Shown here piece after piece: positions 11,301 to 22,000 of a stretch of 64,000 nucleotides of DNA. The translations under genes and the position numbers were made by a program. Below the pieces are notes generated by a model. That model saw only the letters and a program-made list of their open reading frames with translations. It did not search any database and was not told where the DNA came from. The stretch is taken from the NCBI GenBank assembly GCA_016858145.1, contig JAEHOE010000010.1, positions 1,596,368 to 1,660,367 of the forward strand, in the 5' to 3' direction. Positions within the stretch are counted from its first letter, which is position 1; every line of letters begins with the position of its first letter. This stretch comes from Edaphochlamys debaryana. Its lineage: Eukaryota; Chlorophyta; Chlorophyceae; Chlamydomonadales.

Positions 11301-13612
11301 GACGCCGACTGCTCCGCCCTGGCCACCACCCACCTGGAGGGCGTGGGCAACCCGCTGTCGGGCGAGGGCGGGGGCGAGGGAGGCGCAGGGCGGGGGCAGG
11401 GGGACGCGGGCGCGGGGGCCTCCGGGCGCGGCTCGCCCTTCTACATGCTGGTGGAGACGCACGGCAGCAACGCGCAGCACGACCAGGAGAAGATGGAGGC
11501 GTTCCTGGAGGTGGGCGGGGGTGGGCGGGGGTGGGCGGGGCCGCGGAGTGCTCACGGGTGGGATGGACTCATAGCGCTTGGTATGTGGGTCGGGGACGGC
11601 CCGGTCGCGGCTTGGGTGCGGGGGCCTGCTCTCGCGATCTCTATTCGCGAGAGCGCACGGGGTGGGCAGAACCTTTAACGCAGGGCGGCGGGGCAGGGGC
11701 CGGTGGGGCAGGGGCAGGGGCTGGGGTAGGGTCTGGCGGCTTGGGATTGCGCTGGCCGCGGCGCTGGCGGATCGGCCTTCCTCCCCATACTACTTCTGTC
11801 CTGTCCCTGTCCTGCCCTGCCCTATCCGCGCCGCTTCTCTGCCAGCCTCACCCCTGCCCCTGCCGCCGCCTCAGGCCGCCATGGCCGAGGGCTGCGTGGC
11901 GGACGGCACTCTGGCGTCCAGCGAGGCGCAGGCGCGGGCCATCTGGCGGCTGCGGGAGGGCATCTCCGAGGCCCTTGTGCGCAGAGGTGAGCGGAGGGGA
12001 GGGGGGGTCACGGCAGGTCACGGAGCACAAGGCCTGAACGTGAGGGTTACGAGCGAGGGGTACGAAGGGGTACGGAAGCACAAGGCCTGCACGTTCATGG
12101 GCGCCGCCCGCGCGGGCGCCGCGCGCCGATGAGTGGCCCTCTCACAAGCGACATGTGCCCCGGCCGGCGGCTAGCGCGCTGCACGCAAGTGCTCTTCTCC
12201 ATCCAGCACACATGCGGCTACATGCTGGGCAAGCGGGGGGGCGTAACTCGTGCCCCTGGGGTTGGCCGCGACGCATGTGCGCTTGTCGCTGCGTGGACTG
12301 GGGTCCCATGCCCGCGCTCACGCGCCCATGCTATCAGGCACATCACCAGGTGCATGTTGGGCCGCGGGTCAACGCTACTGGAGCGCTCTAGCCGGAAATC
12401 GAGGAATCGCTCCAGGGGGGGCCAGCCACTCCATGCTTGGAGCCGGTCTCTCTGAGCAGGTCCAGTGCAATAGCAATAGACGCCTCCGTCCGCCTAGCTC
12501 TGACCGCTTCCTAACAGCTTGTCCTGGGCCACAACGCTGCCTCAACAAACAGACCGGCCGGCGATGCCCCAAACTGTTACCTAGGCCGGCGGGCTGCCGC
12601 TGCCGCTCCAGAGGAGGGCGCGCGGAGGGCGGGGGCAGGCGCAAAGGGGATGGGCGGTCCGCAGGGACGCATGTGAACTCTCGCGGGAGGGGCGGGGGGG
12701 GAGGGGACTAGAGCGCTGGGCGGTAGAACTTGGTGAGGGGCGGTAAGGGGCGGAGGAAAGGGTTTGCTCAAGAGCAGCCACAAGCCTGAGCGCTAGCGTG
12801 AATGCATCCTGCTTATTTCCCAACACCGTGCCGGACCCCCGCCACCCCCATATTTAGTCCCCAACAGCCTAGTGTCCTTTTCTTGTTCTTAGCCCTACTT
12901 CTGTTGTCATCCCTGTCGCTTTCTGGTCCCCCCCTCAACAGGGGCCGTGTACAAGTACGACGTGAGCCTTCCAACGGCCGTGATGTACGATTTGGTGACG
13001 GCGCTACGGCAGCGGCTGGAGGGCGCGGGGTACGGCGCGGCTGCGGGTGTACGGGTGGTGGGGTACGGCCACATCGGCGACGGCAACCTGCACCTCAACG
13101 TCTCGGCACCGAGGTGAGACGAGGGCGTGGGGATGGGGGGTCCTCGGGTGTGCTGCTTCTCAGGGGTGAGGGAAGGGCCAAGGCCAAGTTTCGCGGGCGG
13201 GCCCGTGGGTGGGGGCTAGCGTGGCGATTGGGGCGCTGCGACATCGCGGGCGGGGCCGTGGGTGGCGGTTAGCGTGGCGTTGGGGGCGTTGGGGGGAACG
13301 CTGTGAGTGTGCTTTCCCAACTTTCACTCCCGGGGCCTTGCTAGCCTGCCTCCGTAAAACTCCCCCCCCTTCACCTCCCCACGTGCCTCCAGGTACGACG
13401 ATGACCTGCTCGGCCTGATCGAGCCGTACGTGTACGAGTACGTTGCCCGCCACAACGGCAGCATCAGTGCGGAGCACGGCATCGGGCTGATGAAGGCCAA
13501 CTGCCTGTCGTACAGCAAGGGCCCCGTGGCCATCGAGCTGATGCGACGCATCAAGGGTTTGGTGGACCCACATGGGATCCTGAACCCGTACAAGGTGCTT
13601 CCCAAGCCCTAG
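8324..13612 (+). CDS. D2HGDH: D-2-hydroxyglutarate dehydrogenase, mitochondrial
   Basis: FAD enzyme of the FAD_binding_4/FAD-oxidase_C family that oxidises D-2-hydroxyglutarate to 2-oxoglutarate, passing electrons to the ETF/respiratory system. Twelve exons join in phase: 8324-8508, 8806-8869, 9016-9117, 9407-9454, 9703-9796, 10129-10263, 10495-10620, 10916-11043, 11277-11510, 11875-11986, 12942-13113 and 13393-13612, giving about 539 aa (human enzyme about 520). The FAD-binding half shows [38 protein letters not shown] and [16 protein letters not shown]. The catalytic half shows [14 protein letters not shown] (metal-binding His) and [12 protein letters not shown]. The N-terminus is basic and hydroxylated, compatible with a mitochondrial presequence. 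A Gly/Ala-rich insert ([14 protein letters not shown]) sits in exon 9. Two tiny upstream reading frames start at 8302 and 8316, the second overlapping the main ATG. Intron 10 contains one copy of the 541-bp repeat. Confidence 0.95.
12079..12619. repeat. 541-bp dispersed repeat, copy 1 (inside D2HGDH intron)
   Basis: This block and 14656-15196 have exactly the same length and differ by only about eight substitutions by eye, clustered in the first 150 bases. Similarity starts at CACAAGGCCTGCACG and ends at CTCCAGAGGAGGGC, and the flanks are unrelated. There are no terminal inverted repeats, tail or clear target duplication. Both copies keep a 108-codon open frame, which is expected by chance for such recent copies. 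It is probably a short non-autonomous mobile element or a recent segmental copy. Confidence 0.85.
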
Positions 13613-14655
13613 GCTTCGGACAAGGGGACAGGGGCTGGCGTGGTTGATTTAATCACGGGGCCAGGTGCCCAATGCGAGGTGTCGCGCCGTCCTCCGTGTG
13701 TGAGGCTTCAGTGATGAGGGAGGCTACATCTCGGACGCCAAGCGAGAGACGCTCAGGAGACACTTCAGGGGGGATGCGGGAATGCGTGGCGGTGCGGTCC
13801 CCCCCACTCATGGGCGGAGGCTGCTGGTGTGGGCCGGTCGGAGGCCTGCCATAGGGACGGCGGAAGTGAGTAGCAACTTGGCCGAGAAGCCAGCGCGGCG
13901 TGGGTGGTGCCCGGCCGTGCCCCGCCCGTGCTGTGGTGGCCCAGGTGTAGAGCTGAGCTGTGGTGGGGTTAGGTTGGCGAATGGCACCAGATCAATCTCA
14001 CGGAGGCCCCAGGACTAATCAATCCGGCGGAGCACAGCCGAGCGCGGGCGGGAGCGCAGGCGGCTGGCGGCGCGCTGAAGCGCAGGCATGAGAAGTGTTA
14101 GTTGTGTGGGCGGGCAGACGCTTTGTCCCCGCAAGGGCGGCTCCTTTGTGACCACAGTGGAATTGGAGCGGGGGCACAAAGGCAAGCACACACCTGCCGT
14201 CACCTGCTGCGTGCTGCCCCACGGGTTTGTAACTGGCGAGTGTCGGGGCAGGAGGTGGCGGCACCAGCAGGCGGATTCTGGACACTTGTGACGGGGTTCT
14301 GGAGAGGTGGTGGAGGCGACAGCGCAGCAGGGCTAGGAATGCCTGCACCTCGCGCCTCCTGACTACCAGCTGCATCAGATGCCACGAAGTCCTTGGGTGC
14401 AGGCGTGTCGCCCGGCGCGGCTCCCCGGCTCGAGCCCGTCGTAAGCGCACGGAAGGTACAGCAAAGAGTTGCTTCAAGGGCAGGCTCCACAGCTTCCGCA
14501 GCTGATAGGCGCGGGGACCGAAGGCTTGGGTAGCGCGGGCGCGGGAGGCGCCGACCTGCGCGCCCAGACTCGGGGGGGCGTCGCACGGCCCGACCTAGGC
14601 ACGCCCAGACACGCCAAGTGTGACCCTCACCACGCACGCCCCAAGTGTTCCTGAA
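13613..14655 (+). other. D2HGDH 3' UTR and spacer
   Basis: No gene was found. The segment holds the D2HGDH 3' UTR up to the TGTAA at 14228-14232, then about 420 bases of unassigned GC-rich sequence before the second copy of the 541-bp repeat. Confidence 0.5.
14228..14232 (+). terminator. TGTAA polyadenylation signal of D2HGDH
   Basis: First TGTAA downstream of the D2HGDH stop codon (13612), giving a 3' UTR of about 0.6 kb, normal for this lineage. Confidence 0.6.
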
Positions 14656-15196
14656 CACAAGGCCTGCACGTTTTTGGGCGCCGCCCGCGCGGGCGCCGCG
14701 CGCCGATGAGTGGCCCTCTCACATGCGACATGTGCCCCGGCCGGCGGCTAGCGCACTGCACGCAAGCGCTCGTCTCCATCCAGCACACATGCGGCTTCAT
14801 GCTGGGCAAGCGGGGGGGCGTAACTCGTGCCCCTGGGGTTGGCCGCGACGCATGTGCGCTTGTCGCTGCGTGGACTGGGGTCCCATGCCCGCGCTCACGC
14901 GCCCATGCTATCAGGCACATCACCAGGTGCATGTTGGGCCGCGGGTCAACGCTACTGGAGCGCTCTAGCCGGAAATCGAGGAATCGCTCCAGGGGGGGCC
15001 AGCCACTCCATGCTTGGAGCCGGTCTCTCTGAGCAGGTCCAGTGCAATAGCAATAGACGCCTCCGTCCGCCTAGCTCTGACCGCTTCCTAACAGCTTGTC
15101 CTGGGCCACAACGCTGCCTCAACAAACAGACCGGCCGGCGATGCCCCAAACTGTTACCTAGGCCGGCGGGCTGCCGCTGCCGCTCCAGAGGAGGGC
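14656..15196. repeat. 541-bp dispersed repeat, copy 2 (intergenic)
   Basis: Same orientation and exact length as the copy at 12079-12619. It ends only about 230 bases upstream of the likely start codon of the phosphodiesterase, so it may form part of that gene's promoter or leader. Confidence 0.85.
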
Positions 15197-15429
15197 CCTA
15201 GGAGCAGCTGCCAGGATGACAGAGAGGAGACGCTAGCCCTGGGTTCATGGTCGTCCTGGCAGTGCTCAGGCTCCCTCTCCGGCTCATCTCTCGCCTTTGC
15301 GCTTGGTGGCTCCGCGTGGACCTGGCCTCCGTAGAGCTTTTACGGCGTCATGATAGGGGGGCTCTGCCCCCGCACCAGCAGCACGACGTGAGGCGGGAGC
15401 CTAGCAACTCGACTCGCCATCAGGTCACC

Positions 15430-17261
15430 ATGAACGGCGGAGCCCTGAGCGGGGCCCACGCCAACCACGTCGCGGACCAGGATGAGAATGCTTCCAGCTC
15501 TAGCCGGCAAACGCCGGGCCACCTAGTCTACGACAAGTACGCGAGCCAGCGGAGGGCTTGGTGCGACTCCATCCGCGACCAGGTCCGCATTTGCTAGGAT
15601 CGGCGCGCAGAGCCGCAGCGGTGGCTTAGTCGTGTTGGGAAAGCTAAGGAGGCTTATTGGGGACCCCGCGCAGACGCACACGTGGAGCTTCAACGCCTTC
15701 GAGCTCTACACCAAGACGCATGGCAACCCGCTGGTGACCATCACCGTCACCCTGCTCGAAACCTACGAGCTGCTGGTGCGCCTTGCTGTTCGCTGCGCCC
15801 GCATGGCCCTTCTTCTCAACCATGCCCGCGTTCGCAGGACGGGTGGCTGCTGGACCGGGCGAAGGTCATCAACTATTTGTTGCGGGTGGAGCAGGAGTAC
15901 AACCCGAACTCCTATCACAACAACACGCACGCCGCGGACGTGACGCAGACCTCCATTGTTATCATGGAAAGCTTCAAGAAGCAGGTCAAGCAGATCCCGA
16001 AGCTGGAGTATTTCGCCATCATCATCGCGTCCGCAGTCCATGACCTGGGGCACCTGGGCGTCAACAACGACTTCCTAGTCAACAGCCGGCATCCGCGGGC
16101 CACGATGTATAACGACAAGTCGGTCAACGAGAGCTTCCACATTGCGCGGGCGTTCGCTATCGCGCGGGAGTCGCCGGACCTCGACATCTTCAGCGGGTTC
16201 ACGCTGGAGGAGCAGAAAGCAGTAAGTCTCCCTGCCCCGCTCTATGCAGCCGTTGCTTAAGGTTCTAGGTGCAGGGTCAGTGAGCTGGGCTGCTCGTTGC
16301 TCGCTGCAGATACGCAAGCTCATGATCGAGGTGGTGTTGTCGACGGACATGGCGGTGCACTTCGACCTGCTCAGCCGGTTCTCGACCCAGGTGGACGCTA
16401 AACCGGACCTCAGCGAGTGGCAGGACCGCACGCTATTGTACGCCATGCTCGTGCACTTAGCGGACATCGCGAACCCCTCGCGGCCTTTCCACCTCGCGCG
16501 AGGGTGGGCGGAGCGCGTCATCGAGGAGTTCTGCGACCAGGTACGTTTGCTGTGCCTTCGTGGGGCCGGCGGCGGTTATGTTGACCCCAGACGCGTGCCG
16601 CCGCGCAGGGCGACCGCGAGGCCGCGGCGGGGCTCCCGGTGTCCGCTATGTGCAACCGGGCAACGATGAACATGCCCCGCGCCCAGCTCGGCTTCATCAA
16701 CATCTTCCTCAAGGTGAGACCGGCGTAGCGGCAGGCGGCGGGGTGGGGTGGGGTAAGCTGGGAGGTAAAACCCGTGCTGGGCCCCGCACCTCCCGCGCGG
16801 CCGCGGCTTGGTGCACGAATGGAGGGCTGAGCGGGGTGCCAAGGCGCAGCAAGAGCAGCAAGGTACTAGCTCTGGGATCCTTTCACTTGGCCCCCGTCGG
16901 AGTTCGCGGTCGCCCCTAAACCCTGCGCCTTGTGGCTCCCTCGCAGCCCACGCTGACCTGCTTCGAGCGGGCGGCGCCGGAGTTTGTGAAAATGGCGCTG
17001 GAGCACCTGGAGCTGACCATCAAGGAGTGGCAGGCGCTGGACCAGGCGGGGCTCGTGCTGCCGCCGCACCTCATGCCCCCGCCGCCGCCCCTGGCGCTGG
17101 AGGACGGGCCGGTGGAGCAGGCGCACCCGGCGCAGCAGCAGCAGGCGCAGGCGCAGCAGCAGGGCCAGGGGCAAGGGCAACCGCAGCGAGCGCCTGTGCC
17201 GCCGGTACCACAGACGCCGTTCCCCACGGTGGACCGGCAGCTGCCTTTGCGGCTGCCGTAA
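15430..17261 (+). CDS. 3',5'-cyclic nucleotide phosphodiesterase, catalytic domain (PDEase_I)
   Basis: Class I phosphodiesterase that hydrolyses cAMP or cGMP. Exons: 15430-about 15536, about 15619-15775, 15838-16221, 16310-16540, 16609-16713 and 16947-17261, giving about 430 aa. Catalytic landmarks are all present: YHNNTHAADVTQ (general-acid His), HDLGHLGVNNDFLVNS (metal-binding HD), VHLADIANPSRPF (metal Asp) and QLGFINIFLKP (invariant Gln that orients the purine). The C-terminus is a Pro/Gln-rich tail of about 70 residues. No GAF, PAS or transmembrane regulatory domain was found, so this is a catalytic-domain-only enzyme. The start at 15430 has a good context (CACCATGAAC); an in-frame ATG at 15247 would add 61 residues with a hydrophobic stretch. 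The first intron is the least certain; one phase-consistent choice is 15537-15618. Confidence 0.88.
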
Positions 17262-19074
17262 CGGACAGCTGCTCGTAGCAATTCGCACGCGCTGGCGAGG
17301 GCTCAAGGAGCCCGCTCTCGGCCGTCGGCCGCCGATGCCGCTGTAGGAGCCGGCGCCGCCTGGATTGTTGCCGGCTCCCAGCGACGGACGAGGAGGACCT
17401 CGGGTGCAGTGGACCGGCGGCCGGAGAGCAATTGCGCAGCCTGCGGGCGAACGTCTAGGCGCTGGCGGGCCTTCCCCGGCGCCGTGCTCGGAGGAGTGGG
17501 CTCGGGGGCAGCTGCACGCAGCTTGTATGACGGCAGAGGTGCATTCCCGACTGAACTGTAGGTGCTTGGGTGGGCATGGGGTGCAGCCAGAGGGGGAATG
17601 CGTGCACTGCTCGGGTGGCCGCTCGGGAGCGCTATCCCGGCGACGGCGCCACGACGCGGCTGGCGCTGACCGCTGCCTAGGCGACGGGGGCGGGCTAGCC
17701 GCGCGCGAGCGTGTCCGGTGATTATGGGCGTTGGGAGTTCAAATTGGTGGTTTAGAGGGAGTACTTCTTGGGTCAAGACAGAGGGAGCGCGGGGATCAGC
17801 AGGGGTGGTGTTGCGCAGCACACCACCTGGCGTTCAGCCCGTAGCGTCGGCAGGCGGGGAGGGTAGAGGCCAATGAACGATTGCCCCAAGGCAGCGAGGG
17901 CCTAGGGGTCCAGGGCGGGGCATGCGGCGGTAGGGTCGGAGGGGGGTTGAGAGGGGGCCCCGGTGGAGGGAGAACCACCCCGGAGCGAGTATCTGGAGGC
18001 GGCGGGGCGGGGTTGGTCCTCGCCCCGCAGAGTGACGAACGTTGCGCGCGTTGGGAACAGGTCATAAGAGCTGTGCCGCGGGAGCATCGGCTACCGTAAG
18101 GAAGGCTATCGGCGAGCGCGCGCGCGACGGTGTGGCAATGACAGGCTGGTAACTGTGAAGGAACGGCGTGAGCAGTTAGATTCGTTGGTGTGACTGAGTG
18201 GCAAGGCCGCGTCGGGTGGCGCCGGGCGAGGGCGTCTGCGTGCGCGGCCCCTCACGGGTCTTTGTATGGATCTCCATGGCCGTATGCGGTACTTTGTTCT
18301 TCGTCGTTCAGACGTAGCCGCAGAAGTACATTCGGACAAAGCAGTACGCGGAGTGCTCATCGGATTGCGCAACTCACAGTGAATTCTGAGGCGTTATGTT
18401 GCTGCAGCTTCTTCGGGCCAAGCGAGCTTCACAGCTGCCTTTCCAGCCAGAGCCAACGCTAGTGCAACGGCATTCGTCCGGAACACCAGCTGGACAAGGA
18501 CAACAGCACCAGCGGCAAGTGTCTCAGCCGGCGGAGGAGCTTGTCCTCTGGCCCTCATGGCATGCTACAAGCAGCACACGGTTCGAGCACACTTACACGG
18601 CCCCTCCGCATCCAACAAACTTCACCACTTTCGTGTGCAGTTTCACCGTGCTTGGCTTGGCGCCCACAGGTGGGACGGCCAGCCAAGCACTCAACGCTAG
18701 TCAGGAGGGGTGGTCTCGTCATGCATTAGTAAGTCCCGAAGTCGTGGAGCTCACACCTCATAAATCTATTCTGTCGTCTGGTCTGCGAGTCATGCCAACA
18801 CTGCGTCCATGTTCCTGCTTCCCCTGGGCCCTCACGGGTGCTAATGATGTCAACGGCCCCCCATGCCTTCATGCATTTGCGACCAAGCCCACCACATGCG
18901 CCGCACATGCCCCCCGCCTCCCTAGCATGCAAAGCCTGCTAAAAGCCTTGGCCCTGCCTTCATCTTACAACACCTTCACGGCGTACGTCGCACTAGTACT
19001 CAGTACTTAACCAGTTGCAGCAACCACACGTCGCCAAACTTGCCATGCAGTAGATTGCAGTGTCATGACTGCCG
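17262..19074. other. Convergent intergenic region (phosphodiesterase 3' UTR and 3' UTR of the minus-strand gene)
   Basis: No exon could be supported. The left part should be the 3' UTR of the phosphodiesterase, although I find no TGTAA in it. The right part carries the poly(A) signal of the convergent minus-strand gene at 18965-18969. Confidence 0.45.
18965..18969 (-). terminator. TGTAA polyadenylation signal (minus strand)
   Basis: TTACA on the plus strand, i.e. TGTAA on the minus strand, 106 bases beyond the stop codon at 19075 of the disordered-protein gene. A second candidate lies at 18593-18597. Confidence 0.55.
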
Positions 19075-22000
19075 TCACGCAGGGGAACTTGCAAGGGAGG
19101 GCGCTCCCCCGTGGGACGTGGTGGGGGGCGTCGTACGGTCGCCCATGCTTGTTGAAGGCCGCGGCATCGCCGAGGCAGAAGCAGCGGAGATGCTAGGCTG
19201 GGGCTGTCCGGGCAGTGTGTCTTCCGGGTCCTCGTGCCCATCGAGCGCATCACCAGAGCCCATGGCGTGCCGCGCGGAAACGGCACAGCTGGGCTGGGGG
19301 TCCAACACCGTGTTGTCTGCGGTGCAAGGGGGCGAAGAAGTTTAGCAGGGAGGTTCGCAGCAGTGGCCTGCCGAATGACCGGTTGTTCCCGGCAATCCCA
19401 GAGGCCTGCTCCAGTCCTCAAGAGGCTCTCATGCCCTGCTCATAACATCTGCTCCCCCGGCCCCAGCATGCCAGAGCTCCGCACGTCTGCACCTGTCCCC
19501 TTCCACGCCCCCTCTGCATCGCATCCATGCAAAACCCCAACTCCCCCTCTCCTGAAGCCGTCTCACCTCCGCTTGGCCGCGGCGGTGCGCTCACGATGGG
19601 CCCAAGCGGCTGTGGCTCGGTCAGCCGCGGCGAGCGAGGCGGCAGCGCCGAGCGCACGTGTCCCGCTTCACTCCCGCGCTGCTCCCCAGGCGCTGTCCCT
19701 GCGCCGTCCGACCTGCCGCCACTCGTGCTGGCCCCGCCCCTGACACTGCTGCCCCCGCCCGAGGTCGCGCGTGGGCTGCCCTCCTCGCGCGCTAGCGACG
19801 GCCGCGACCGCGGCTGCCCAGCAGCGCTGCCGACCGAGCTGCGCTCCTCGTTGATGCTAGAGTCCCGCGACAGGGAGCTAGCGGGCTGCAGCGGCGCCGG
19901 CGGAGGCCCGAGGGCGTCGGTGCCCGTGCGTCCGCCGCCTGCTGCTGCGAGCAGCGCGGGCGCTGGGACGGGCGGTAGTGCCGCTGCCGCGGTGGGTGAT
20001 GCGTCGAGGGCGAAGGTTACGCCGCCCGGGCCCTCGCTTGGCGCACGCTTCGCGGGCATTGCTCGGTCTCGTTCGGCGTTGATGAACGTCAGCTTGGCCA
20101 GGCGCTCGATGGCTGCAGGTATGGGGGCAGCAGCGGGAACCAGGCTGAGGACGGGACACAGGATAAGGCAGAGGAGAAGACGCTGCGGGGGCAGCGCCAT
20201 GCAATCTCCCACAGGCTCGAGGGAACAAGCCATCGCAGAGCCCCAGTCGCTCCTCGTCCCGTCCGCACGCTTCTCACCTGACTGCGGAGTGGGCGGCAGT
20301 ACCTGCGAGCCGCTCGCGCCGCGCAGTATCCCCGTGGGCGTCATGGGCGCTCCTGGGCTGCCCGCCAGCGGCGCCGCCGGCCCTCCCTCCACCGTCGACG
20401 GCCGCCCCATCGGCGACGAAGGGCTGGGGGCCAGCACGGGCCGCACCGACAGGGCCCCGCCCGCACCCGTCGTCACGCCCGGCCCAAGCGCCGGCGAGCC
20501 GGCGCCGGACAGCGCGGAGCGAGACGGCCCGGACTGGAGGTGGGAGGGGCGGGGCGGGGGCGCGGCAGAGCGAGGGCGCACGGAGCCCGCAGAGCGAAGG
20601 TCGCCGGAGGATCCACGGTTGAAGGAGCCGTTGGAGCCGGCCCGGGAGAAGCTGCCCGCCCGCGACACCGCGGTGGAGTGGATGGAGTTCTCCATGCGTC
20701 GCATCGAGGGCTCCACGGCGGCCCGCGCGGCTGCGGGGAGGGCGAAGGCGGGGGAAGGGGCGGCACGGAGCCGTCAGCGACGGGGTGGGGTGGGGCTCAG
20801 GCCAAGGGCGCGTGTGAAAGCGCGAGGAGAGGGGCGCAGGCGGTCAGGGGCAAGAGGAGAGTGGTGGCTGGGAGCCGAGCGGGGCTCGGCTGAGGGGTGT
20901 GATGAGTTGGGTTTGGGAGTCAGGCCGAGGGTGAGCTCGCCGCACATAAGCGGGAGGCGTGACGATGAGGCGCATGCTGTTGGGGGCGAGGGAAGGAGGA
21001 CGGCTGCGAGCCGCCTAACGGCTGACCCGCTCTCCTGCTCCCTAGTCCCCACCCCAACAGACCAAGCCCCTCCTCCTTTTTCCCCAACACCCTACCGGCC
21101 CCCCTACCCACCCGCCACCACGGCGTTTGCGATGATCTCCTGCTGCTGGAACATGGAGCGCCGCGCCAGGCGCTTGCGCAGCGCCTCGCGGCCCGCCTGG
21201 CCCAGCTTCTTGAAGTCGGGGTCGTTGCCGATGAGGAAGCGCTCGCGCTCCTGCTTGCGCTTGTGCATGGCGCGGAGCGACCACACGGGCACCTGGAAGG
21301 ACTCCTGTGCGGCGGGAAGGAAGGAGGACGGAGGAAGGGGGAAGGGGGGTTGAGGAGGGGTGGTTCGCGGACGGGCACGACCTTGAGCGGTAAGGGCCCG
21401 AGTGTCAATTGCGGGCCCGAGCAGGTCCGTTGGCTCACACGCTTTGACTACCACCGCCCACCTCAGCTAAACACCCATTGCCGCCCCACCCCGCAGCCGC
21501 CCGCCTGGCCCTCCGCGCCCCCCAGGCCCCACCGGGTCGTCTGTGGCCGGCACGTAGCGCGCGCGCGTGCCCACGGGGATGAGGATGTTGTTGAGGTCGA
21601 TCTCCTGGATCATGTCCTGGATGTGGCCCGCGTCGGTGAGCTCGCCGCTGCGACACAGGCGGACGCACACAGGGTTTCGGGGTGGCGGTGAGTAGGGGCC
21701 AAGCCTGGGTTTGTGGATTTCCCTTTGGCCGTGTGGCTGGGGCACTGACACGCCCGTGGCCCCACTGAGCGTCGGGCCAGCCCGCCCCGTGCTGCCGCCC
21801 TCTTTGCTCACCCCCCTGCGTTGATGCTGAAGCTCTTGTCCCTCCCCAGCTGGGTGGACACGAGCGTCATGATGCGTGACTTGTCGGACTGCGTGGGGGG
21901 AGGGGAGGAGAGGGGGAGGGGGAACAAGGGGGAACAAGGGGACGGTGAGGTGGAGGCGAGGGGGGACAAGGGAGGTGGCTGAGGAGCGAGCCCCCGACAC

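Noticed and set aside
12129..12455. A 108-codon frame present in both 541-bp repeats
   Set aside because: The copies are too recent for frame conservation to mean anything. One copy lies inside an intron, and the translation has no recognisable domain.
19527..21353. A 608-codon open frame on the plus strand
   Set aside because: It is antisense to four phase-joined minus-strand exons. Its Arg/Pro/Gly-rich translation has no domain, and long antisense frames are expected in GC-rich coding DNA.
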